From SAT2750 sp964476375 (GTDB lineage Bacteria; Planctomycetota; Planctomycetia; Pirellulales; Pirellulaceae): a DNA stretch of 22,648 nt. The notes beneath the pieces were generated by a model that was given only the letters and a program-made list of their open reading frames with translations, was not told the origin of the DNA and did no database searches. Every line of letters starts with the position of its first letter. Position 1 is the first letter of the stretch. The DNA lies in the NCBI GenBank assembly GCA_964476375.1, contig CAYYZW010000292.1, positions 1-22,648 of the forward strand, read 5' to 3'. This document shows positions 9,001 to 14,893 of the stretch, piece by piece. A program made the position numbers and the translations under genes.

Positions 9001-9075
9001 CCCCGGGAGAGGGCTGGTTACCGGTAGGACCAGAACTGCCATCGCCAGAAACAGGGGGCGGGTTATGCCATGCAT
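6058..9075 (-). CDS. PVC-type dehydrogenase-like protein: propeller, HEAT-like repeats, C-terminal heme domain
   Basis: 1005 residues with a signal peptide (about 1-26). Residues about 35-405 form the planctomycete/verrucomicrobial membrane-bound dehydrogenase-like propeller, with characteristic segments VKVDDRGRLW, LQYPNPAG, ITILEDRDGDG and NHLTWGPDGWLYG. A helical region of HEAT-like repeats follows (about 415-840). The C-terminal domain has the c-type heme motif CGTCH (886-890), IGPDLTG and a terminal LFAYLQK, matching the heme-binding domain usually fused to these propellers. It is presumed periplasmic and to oxidise a sugar or alcohol, but the substrate is unproven and no cofactor residues can be assigned here. 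The ATG at 9075 lies four bases after the kinase stop, with GGAG at 9086-9083 overlapping the end of the kinase gene. It is coupled to the downstream lipoprotein. Confidence 0.92.
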   Translation of the reverse strand: MHGITRPLFLAMAVLVLPVTSPLPGQGFAPENAVSRMTIHDGLQVRLVASEPEIRQPILVKVDDRGRLWTIQYLQYPNPAGLERVKVDRWSRTIYDRIPQPPPHGPRGADRITILEDRDGDGQADHFTDFVDGLNLATGIAFGDDGVYVLQVPYLLFYPDRDHDDQPDGAPRVLLRGFGMQDAQSLANHLTWGPDGWLYGVNGSTTTCRIRDIEFQQGVWRYHPHTDRFELFCEGGGNTYGLTFDRHGDLFYSTNGGPFVHAMQGASYRKSFSKHGPLHNPYAYGFFNIVQRDQVPGGPPTGGTIYQAGMLPAQFRGQFIAGNFLGHGVSSWTVHPLHSTVQARYQGELVRANDSWFGATDLCVGPDGSIYFCDFHDKRTAHPDPDANWDRSNGRIYQLRASSAPPAQSINLFELSGDQLVDLLGSANQWFADRARVQLATRADRSVVPRLREMATQAENTDLALEALWGLEAIGALDRQTTLRLLKHPAEQLRRWAIRLACDDGRISPAVERVLGHLAAEDPSLVVRRQLAISARRLPVAPARLVLFPLLARDLDYDDPRMPLLLWWAIEERADERPAELVTIMTTSESWDSRLLADLRKRLLRRWAAGGELPLYNAAASLLGQAPESHLPGLEEVLVMGLQERAQALGGIGQGGLFEQFSMLDHQSEKEQGTFEEIHGPLESHIRMRWHEAPESAIHIRLALLARIPTAYPHLLHLLDADPAPANSQALLEVLLSCARPDAITVALRYADADRPQGQINQAIGILGRLGGTAATTHLLDHYKDLPATSRPRIRQLLLGRHDSAQQLVSAVERKEVPARDFQLSELRVISLYQDDALTKQVQDIWGRVGGGTPEEKLATMRRLNNDLRNGTGSIERGKPLFMKHCGTCHRLFEEGHRIGPDLTGENRADRAALLANTVDPSSVVKRDYLAYVVTTTAGQVLTGLLADQDAASVTLLDAKNMPHRIARPDIESLNTSPLSLLPDGLLEKLTPQQLSDLFAYLQKK

Positions 9076-9079
9076 GCGA

Positions 9080-10024
9080 TTACTCCAGGCCAGCCAGTTT
9101 CATGGTCTCGTGAATGGGCCGGATGCCGGTCACACCCAGTCCTGTTACACAGCAGGCCCCCGTGGCGGCAGCCAGGCGACCAGCATCGCCCACAGAGAGT
9201 TCCGCTGCCAGGCCCGCGATCAAGCCGGCGGAAAAGCTGTCTCCGGCGGCCGTGGTGTCGACGACCTTTCCCGGAGGGGGGAGTGCGTCGATGGAAATCC
9301 ACTCACCGGCAGCAGGGCTCAGGAGCGCTCCCTGGTCGCCAAGCGTGATGCCAATCATGGCATCGGTGCCACAGCCGCGTAGCGTTTCGATCATCTGTTG
9401 CGGTTCCCGCTGGCCTGTCTGGGAAAGGGCCTCGCTGTAACTGGGGAGGTAGATGTCCAGGTGGGGAAGGATCTCGTCAAGCGGAGCCAGGCCGCCACCC
9501 CCACCCCCGGCATCCATTGCCACGCGGCAGCCGGTCTCCCGTATGGCTGCCAGGCATGCGGGCAGGTCCTGCTCCAGGTCGGGGAGCAGGCCGTAGTATC
9601 CGAGCAGGGTAAAGCGGGCCTGGGCAAAGTTGTCCAGCTGTCCCAGCAGGATCTCCTTGCTCAGCTGCTGCGAGGCGCCGGGATGATAAATAAAGGCATG
9701 GTCGCCTGAATCATCAATCAACACGACGGTCACACTGGTGGCCTTGTCCTGGCAGCGGATCATCATGCTGGTATCGATGCCGGCAGCCTGGTAGGTGGAG
9801 AGCAGGTGGTCCGACCAGTTGTCGGTTCCCACGCAGGCGAGCGCCGCCACATCCAGGCCAAGCCGTGTCATGGCCATGCCGGAGTTGGAAACAATACCAC
9901 CGCTGCCGGCGGGTATCGGCTCGACCTCGAGAACGCGCTCGTCCCGCAGGGGGGAACCGATGGGGACAGGTCTGACCGGAATGTCGACGCAACACTCGCC
10001 GCAGACAATGCAGTCCAGAGCCAT
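9080..10024 (-). CDS. PfkB/ribokinase-family carbohydrate kinase
   Basis: 314 residues, the usual size for PfkB kinases, which phosphorylate sugars or nucleosides with ATP. The N-terminal signature is GSGGIVSNSGMAMTRLG (about 40-56), followed by VGTDNWSD. The C-terminal signature is VVDTTAAGDSFSAGL, with D262 as the likely catalytic base; the usual GAGD reads AAGD. The NxxE motif region reads PSYSEA (194-199), with Ser in place of Asn. A six-glycine run sits at 173-178. No signal peptide, so cytoplasmic. It is the first gene of the minus-strand unit and is divergent from an aldolase-like gene, which suggests a kinase/aldolase sugar pathway (inference). A perfect palindrome covers its ribosome binding site. 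The substrate cannot be read from the sequence. Confidence 0.92.
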   Translation of the reverse strand: MALDCIVCGECCVDIPVRPVPIGSPLRDERVLEVEPIPAGSGGIVSNSGMAMTRLGLDVAALACVGTDNWSDHLLSTYQAAGIDTSMMIRCQDKATSVTVVLIDDSGDHAFIYHPGASQQLSKEILLGQLDNFAQARFTLLGYYGLLPDLEQDLPACLAAIRETGCRVAMDAGGGGGGLAPLDEILPHLDIYLPSYSEALSQTGQREPQQMIETLRGCGTDAMIGITLGDQGALLSPAAGEWISIDALPPPGKVVDTTAAGDSFSAGLIAGLAAELSVGDAGRLAAATGACCVTGLGVTGIRPIHETMKLAGLE

Positions 10025-10028
10025 GATC

Positions 10029-10043
10029 TATTTCCGGGAAATA
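10029..10043. promoter_or_regulatory. Perfect 15-base palindrome upstream of the kinase, candidate operator
   Basis: TATTTCC-G-GGAAATA is a 7+1+7 inverted repeat with no mismatches, ending four bases before the kinase ATG. On the minus strand it contains the only Shine-Dalgarno-like GGAA for that start (10035-10032). It lies in the 134-base divergent spacer between the kinase and the aldolase-like gene. A repressor bound here, or an RNA hairpin, could block the kinase unit. The function is inferred; no second copy was noticed in the other spacers. Confidence 0.5.
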
Positions 10044-10092
10044 CAAGATTCATCAATATCGGGGTCCCACGTCGGCGCGGTCCCGGCACACC

Positions 10093-10104
10093 TGATAATA
10101 TATC
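10093..10104. promoter_or_regulatory. AT-rich box in the divergent kinase/aldolase spacer, possible -10 elements
   Basis: In an otherwise GC-rich spacer, TGATAATATATC contains GATAAT on the plus strand (10094-10099) and TATTAT on the minus strand, each one base from TATAAT. It could serve either or both genes. No convincing -35 box is seen at the right distance in either direction, so this is a weak call. Confidence 0.25.
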
Positions 10105-10158
10105 CTTCTCCGCAGGGGACTTTTAGGGGCGCAGACGCATCACCTCCAGGGAATGAAC

Positions 10159-11184
10159 ATGGGCATGGAAAAATCACTTGACAGCAAGATCACAAGGATC
10201 CTGGCCGACCCGGGCTGTGAGGACTTTATCCTGGCAGATGCCAAGGACGCCGACATGGGATTTGGGCTCGCGGCACCCGGCGTCAACCGGGAGGCGAATG
10301 CCGATCGCTTTCCCTTCCGGACCATGGACCAGTACCGGGACGCGATGCGGGAGATCACCCGGCAGGGGCTGGTCGACATCATGTTGATGAGTGCCAGCAG
10401 CAACGAGGTGCTGACGATCCAGCAGCGGATTTTTGATGATTCCACCGTGACTCCTGCGGCCCGTGCCAATGACACAACCGATATCTGGCTGGGGCAGACA
10501 GGCCATTACAAGCATGATCCCTCGATGCCCTTTCGGTCGTCAACGATCGACCAGATCCAGGGAGGATGTTATCCCTGCCAACCGGACCAGCGGTCCCTGG
10601 GAGCCGATCTGGGTCTTTACTCGATCACTTTCAACAATAACACGCTCCTGGACAGGGAGGCCCTGGAAGAATACCGGGCTTTCCGGCTGGAGGCGGAAGA
10701 AAAGGAATTCAGGCATTTCCTGGAGGTCTTTGCCCCCAACGCCCCCGGTGAAAACACGCCCCAGGACATGGGCCGCTTTGTCAACGATGCGATCTGCCGA
10801 ACCCTGGCAGGGGTGGTCTCGGGGAACCGCCCGTTGTTCCTGAAGATCCCCTACTTTGGGCCCGCGGGCATGGAGCAGCTGGTGGCCTATGACCGTTCGG
10901 TGATCGTGGGCATCCTGGGTGGGCCTGCGGGGACAACCCATGATGCCTTTCGTATGCTCTGGGAAGCAAAAAAATATGGTGGCCGGGCGGCCCTGTTTGG
11001 CCGCAAGATTAACCAGGCAGAAGATCAGTTGCTTTTTGTTGAGATCCTGCGGGCACTTGCCGATGGCAATGCGGACCCGGAGGAGTCGGTGCGGGATTAC
11101 CACGGACAGCTCCAGCAGCGTGGTCTCACGCCGCACCGGCCGCTCGAAGAGGACCTGGTACTGACCCAGCTGGATGCCAGTTGA
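10159..11184 (+). CDS. Class I aldolase-like (DhnA/LacD-type) TIM-barrel protein
   Basis: 341 residues from the preferred ATG. The segment FLKIPYFGPAGME contains K229, placed like the Schiff-base lysine of DhnA/LacD-type class I aldolases. It is followed by IVGILGGPAGTTHDAF and then YGGRAALFGRKINQ, the phosphate-binding end of such barrels. The N-terminal ILADAKDADMGFGLAAPG and LVDIMLMSASSNE segments also fit a barrel. A CYPC pair (137-140) in a GGCYPCQPDQ stretch is unusual. It probably cleaves or forms a keto-sugar phosphate or similar compound; the substrate is unknown. Three in-frame ATGs occur at 10153, 10159 and 10165. AGGGA at 10148-10152 abuts the first and is six bases from the second, so 10159 is preferred. 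It is divergent from a PfkB kinase, a pairing seen in sugar catabolic loci. Confidence 0.72.
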   Translation: MGMEKSLDSKITRILADPGCEDFILADAKDADMGFGLAAPGVNREANADRFPFRTMDQYRDAMREITRQGLVDIMLMSASSNEVLTIQQRIFDDSTVTPAARANDTTDIWLGQTGHYKHDPSMPFRSSTIDQIQGGCYPCQPDQRSLGADLGLYSITFNNNTLLDREALEEYRAFRLEAEEKEFRHFLEVFAPNAPGENTPQDMGRFVNDAICRTLAGVVSGNRPLFLKIPYFGPAGMEQLVAYDRSVIVGILGGPAGTTHDAFRMLWEAKKYGGRAALFGRKINQAEDQLLFVEILRALADGNADPEESVRDYHGQLQQRGLTPHRPLEEDLVLTQLDAS

Positions 11185-11222
11185 AAACCTGGTCGATAAA
11201 AAACTTTTCTATGAGGTGTCTG

Positions 11223-12503
11223 ATGAAACACGCTCCTGTTTTTTCCAGTTGTCGGTTGTGGACTCTCCTTGTCACCGGTGTCCTTGTGCTCCTGGACGCA
11301 TCCCCGCTTGTAGGTCAGAACTGGCCACAGTTTCGCGGACCGACCGGCGATGGGCATGTCGCAGGAAAGAAACTGGTTGCCAGTTGGAGCGAGAGTGAAA
11401 ATATTCGCTGGAAAGTAGCCGTCCCCGGGGACGGCTGGTCCTCGCCGGTGATCTGGGGCGACCAGTTATGGATGACCTCGGCCCGCAAGGAGGGGCGGGA
11501 ACTTTATGCCCAGTGTATTACCAGGCAAGGGGAGCTGATCCATGATGTGAAGATTTTTGATGTCGAGCAGCCGCAGGTGAAGAATGCACTGAATAGCTTT
11601 GCCTCTCCCACCGCATCGATTGAAGAAGGGCGCCTGTACGTCCATTTCGGAACCTACGGGACCGCCTGCCTGGATACCGGGTCAGGTAAAATACTCTGGA
11701 GCCGACGTGACCTGGCGCTGGATCACCAGGAAGGGCCAGGTTCTTCTGTGATCCTGCATGGAGATCTGCTGATCTTTCATTGTGACGGCAGGGATATCCA
11801 GTACCTGGCGGCACTCCACAAGCAGACCGGGGAAACGGCCTGGAAGACCCATCGCTCGATTGACCTCTCGAAGGTTGGTGATTTTGCCAGGAAAGCTTTC
11901 TCGACGCCGCTGGTGGTGACGGTGGGAAATGCGACCCAGCTGGTGAGCCCGGCGGCGCAGGGATGTTACAGTTACGATCCTGCCACTGGCAAGGAACTCT
12001 GGCGGGTGCGTTACAGTGGTTTCTCGGCTGTGCCGAGTCCCGTGTTTGCCGGGGGGAAGGTTCACGTGATTACCGATTTTGGCAAGCCGGAAATCTGGGC
12101 GGTGCGGCCCGATGGCCAGGGGGATGTGACAGAGACACACGTGGAATGGACATTTTCAGGCAGCGTCTCCTCGACACCATCGGTGGTCGCCGCTGATGGG
12201 CTGATCTATCTTGTCACGGACAAGACAGGGATTGCCAGTTGCCTGGACATGGCATCGGGAGAGCTGGTCTGGCGTCACCGGATTGGCGGATCCTTCTCCG
12301 CCTCACCGATCCTGTCGGGAGATCGTGTTTACTTTTTTGACCGGGACGGCCAGACGACCGTGCTGGCCCATGGCCGTACGCTCAAGGTATTGTCGGTGAA
12401 TAAACTGCAGGCAGGCTGCATGGCATCCCCGGCGGCAAGCGACGGGGCACTCTACCTCCGTAGCACGACCCACCTTTACCGCATCGAGGCGGCGGGTCGC
12501 TAG
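11223..12503 (+). CDS. Secreted PQQ-like (BamB-like) beta-propeller protein
   Basis: 426 residues. A signal peptide (about 1-31, hydrophobic core LWTLLVTGVLVLL) is followed by NWPQFRGPTGDG, the standard opening of planctomycete secreted propellers. Repeated blades then show the W-motif pattern with segments such as CLDTGSGKILW, YDPATGKELWR and CLDMASGELVWR. This is the PQQ-like repeat fold; members may be assembly scaffolds or, if they bind PQQ, dehydrogenases, and no such function is visible here. The start is taken as ATG 11223, with GAGG at 11213-11216 six bases upstream. An in-frame TTG at 11181 overlaps the aldolase stop and an ATG lies at 11211; both leave a long tail before the hydrophobic core. 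It lies 38 bases downstream of the aldolase-like gene, probably in the same transcript, and shares its stop tetranucleotide with the opposing acylase gene. Confidence 0.9.
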   Translation: MKHAPVFSSCRLWTLLVTGVLVLLDASPLVGQNWPQFRGPTGDGHVAGKKLVASWSESENIRWKVAVPGDGWSSPVIWGDQLWMTSARKEGRELYAQCITRQGELIHDVKIFDVEQPQVKNALNSFASPTASIEEGRLYVHFGTYGTACLDTGSGKILWSRRDLALDHQEGPGSSVILHGDLLIFHCDGRDIQYLAALHKQTGETAWKTHRSIDLSKVGDFARKAFSTPLVVTVGNATQLVSPAAQGCYSYDPATGKELWRVRYSGFSAVPSPVFAGGKVHVITDFGKPEIWAVRPDGQGDVTETHVEWTFSGSVSSTPSVVAADGLIYLVTDKTGIASCLDMASGELVWRHRIGGSFSASPILSGDRVYFFDRDGQTTVLAHGRTLKVLSVNKLQAGCMASPAASDGALYLRSTTHLYRIEAAGR

Positions 12504-14887
12504 TTTCCCCGGATTCGCTGGGTGGAAACGGCCGAGGTGGCTGCCGCATCACGGTCCAGGGTCAGTCGGTGGTACCGCCCCTGGTCCCAGTCATCAAACT
12601 GGTCAGCGTAATGCGCGCTGCCCGGGTTGCCCGATTGGCTCTGGCCGTCCACCGCCAGCATCGAAGGCGGGTTTGTTCCCATGTCATGGATCAGCCGGTA
12701 GCCACCGCCCGAGGCAGCCGACCAGAGCGGGCCCTCGCCGGTGTTGCCGACGGAGACCATGTCGCCATCAACAGGCCGGCTGGCCTGGTCCAGCAGGACC
12801 CCCAGGTCCCCGCGGCCCGAGAGTACATGCTGCAGGGAGATCTGGTGGAGCGTGCCCCATTGCCAGCTGGCAGGGTCGTCCCCCAGTAGGTCCCGGCCCT
12901 GGCGGAGCATGCTGTCGACCGCATCCAGGATTGCCTGCTGTCGATTCCCCTGTTGAAACCAGCCATGGGGGTCATCGCGGAGCAGGCGTGTTGCCAGGCC
13001 CCAGCAACTGCGGGAGAGCAGTTCCACCAGTTCCCCTGGGAACCGCTCGCTGGCGATCCGCATGCACCAGTGCCGGAAAAAGATATTGAAGATGGCCGGG
13101 CCCGCGCTGTCCCGGGCCGAACGGCAGTCCCAGTCACCAAGCAGGCTGGCGACAAGCTGGTAGTCTTCTTGGTGATGGCTTTCCAGCAGGGACAGGAGCG
13201 GTGGGACACAGTCGAGGGCTCGGCGGGAAAGGACATCTTTTTGCATGACCTGGAAATCCTCGACCGAGAGGGTCTGGCTGGTCTCGATCATCTCGCGAAT
13301 CCTTGCTGCCCGGTGGCCGCTGATCCAGCAACCGGCCATCGGGTAGGGGTAATCCGGCGGTGCAACTCGGTTGTTGGCGGAGGCAATCCAGCCGCGCTGG
13401 AGGTTCCGGGCCCGGGGCATTCCCTCAAAGGGGATGTAGCCCTGCCACTGGTGCTCCGGATCCCATCCCGGCCTGTAGCCACGCGCCGCGATCCCGCGCC
13501 AGGGAACCCTGCCGGTGGCCAGGTAGCCGAAATTGCCGTCCCTGTCTGCTGCAATCACGCTGAACGTGGGGACATGCCAGGGACGGGCCGCCTGCTGGAA
13601 GGATTCCAGGTCACCGGCGCGGCCCATGTCCAACAGGGACGTCAGCCAGCCCCCCTGGTAGGCACCGACCCACTTGAGAGAAACGGGGCCGGTCCCGTTG
13701 GCCTCCGGGGGCAGGATGTCGTCCACCAGGGGGCCGTTATGCGTCGTGATCACTTCCAGGGTCTCTGCCGCCTGGTCCCGGATCTGGATCGTTTCTTCGC
13801 GGCGCGTGGCTGGAAGCCACTGATCGTCATAGAGGAAACAGCCGGGATGGTCAGGGTCCGTTTTTTCCAGGTAGAGATCACGCTGGGAACAGATGTTGTT
13901 GGTGATCGACCAGCCTACCTGCCGGTTGCGGCCAAACATCACGGCCGGCATGCCGGCATAGGTCATGCCGGCAACGTCAAACGAACCCCCGGAGAGAAAA
14001 ACCTCGTACCAGCAGGAGACCGCCTCGAAGGCGATATGAGGATCGCTGGCGACCAGCGGGGCGCCACTCGTTGAACGTTCTGCCGCGACCACCCAGTTAT
14101 TACTTCCGATTCCCTCGTCGGGCTGGCTCATCACGTGACCGACGGCTTCTGGATCTCCCGTTCCCGGATCGTAACAGCCCGGCGGAACGATGCTCTCTCC
14201 ATCGTCTTCTCCGCAGAGCATCTGCCGGTAAAGCTCGCCATCACCAAGGTGACGGTGTGCCAGTTCGGGAATCACGATGACGGGGAAACGGCCGGTCAGG
14301 TACCAGCGGAACTCAACCTCGATTGCCAGCGAATCGATCGGCCTCCAGGGTTCGGGGCGGTAGTCGAGCAGGTCGAACTCGATCGGCAGCAGGTCTCCGG
14401 TGGAGGTGATGTGCTGGTTCACGCCTGCCGCAAACGACTCGAGCAGTTGCTGGGGTTCCGATGAGAGGCGGGACCATTCATTTCGGGCAATATGGTGAAG
14501 CCCGACCGTTCGAGCGATGTGATCATCTGGCAGGGCACTGGAACCGAGTACCTCGGACAGCCGTCCGGTTGCCTTGCGGCGCAGGTAGTCCAGCTGAAAG
14601 AGCCGGTCCTGGGCCATCGCCATGCCCAGGGCAAAAAAAAGATCCTGGTCGTTCTCGGCCAGGATGTGGGGGATCCCCAGGGAGTCTCGGTGAATGGTGG
14701 TCTCGGCCTGGACGTTTCCGTCGATAGTGCCCTGGAGGTCCGGAACCCGCCGGGCCAGCTCGGCAGACCACCAGCCGTTGAAGTCCTGGCGGGAGATCCC
14801 CAGCTCGCTGCAGATCGTCTCTATCTTTTCCCCATCACCGAGTCGCCGCAGGAGTTCGCGAGTGGGTATTTCGTTCATCGGTAACAT
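12500..14887 (-). CDS. Penicillin-acylase-family Ntn hydrolase with HTH-like N-terminus
   Basis: 795 residues. The precursor pattern of the penicillin acylase (S45) family is present: an alpha-like region with DSLGIPHILAEND and MAMAQDRLFQLDYLRRKATGRL, then a linker (about 226-260), then GSNNWVV, where S262 should be the autocatalytically freed nucleophile. VASDPHIAFE follows, as in other acylases. Family members hydrolyse amides such as beta-lactams, acyl-homoserine lactones or other acyl amides; the substrate is unknown. Unusually, no signal peptide is visible; residues about 8-46 instead look like a helix-turn-helix (ICSELGISRQDFNGWW). The ATG at 14887 lies six bases after the upstream cytochrome-like stop, with no clear Shine-Dalgarno; an ATG at 14878 is an alternative. 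It is the last gene of its unit. Confidence 0.9.
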   Translation of the reverse strand: MLPMNEIPTRELLRRLGDGEKIETICSELGISRQDFNGWWSAELARRVPDLQGTIDGNVQAETTIHRDSLGIPHILAENDQDLFFALGMAMAQDRLFQLDYLRRKATGRLSEVLGSSALPDDHIARTVGLHHIARNEWSRLSSEPQQLLESFAAGVNQHITSTGDLLPIEFDLLDYRPEPWRPIDSLAIEVEFRWYLTGRFPVIVIPELAHRHLGDGELYRQMLCGEDDGESIVPPGCYDPGTGDPEAVGHVMSQPDEGIGSNNWVVAAERSTSGAPLVASDPHIAFEAVSCWYEVFLSGGSFDVAGMTYAGMPAVMFGRNRQVGWSITNNICSQRDLYLEKTDPDHPGCFLYDDQWLPATRREETIQIRDQAAETLEVITTHNGPLVDDILPPEANGTGPVSLKWVGAYQGGWLTSLLDMGRAGDLESFQQAARPWHVPTFSVIAADRDGNFGYLATGRVPWRGIAARGYRPGWDPEHQWQGYIPFEGMPRARNLQRGWIASANNRVAPPDYPYPMAGCWISGHRAARIREMIETSQTLSVEDFQVMQKDVLSRRALDCVPPLLSLLESHHQEDYQLVASLLGDWDCRSARDSAGPAIFNIFFRHWCMRIASERFPGELVELLSRSCWGLATRLLRDDPHGWFQQGNRQQAILDAVDSMLRQGRDLLGDDPASWQWGTLHQISLQHVLSGRGDLGVLLDQASRPVDGDMVSVGNTGEGPLWSAASGGGYRLIHDMGTNPPSMLAVDGQSQSGNPGSAHYADQFDDWDQGRYHRLTLDRDAAATSAVSTQRIRGN

Positions 14888-14893
14888 GGGCGG

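Noticed and set aside
8239..9027. 262-residue plus-strand open frame opposite the PVC-type propeller gene
   Set aside because: Antisense to a well-supported domain with clear motifs; no domain or ribosome binding site of its own.
11181..11222. TTG start overlapping the aldolase stop for the secreted propeller
   Set aside because: It would put 14 extra residues before the signal peptide; ATG 11223 has GAGG six bases upstream.
12953..14074. 373-residue plus-strand open frame opposite the acylase gene
   Set aside because: The minus frame carries the acylase motifs; the plus frame is low-information and rich in Arg, Gly and Pro.
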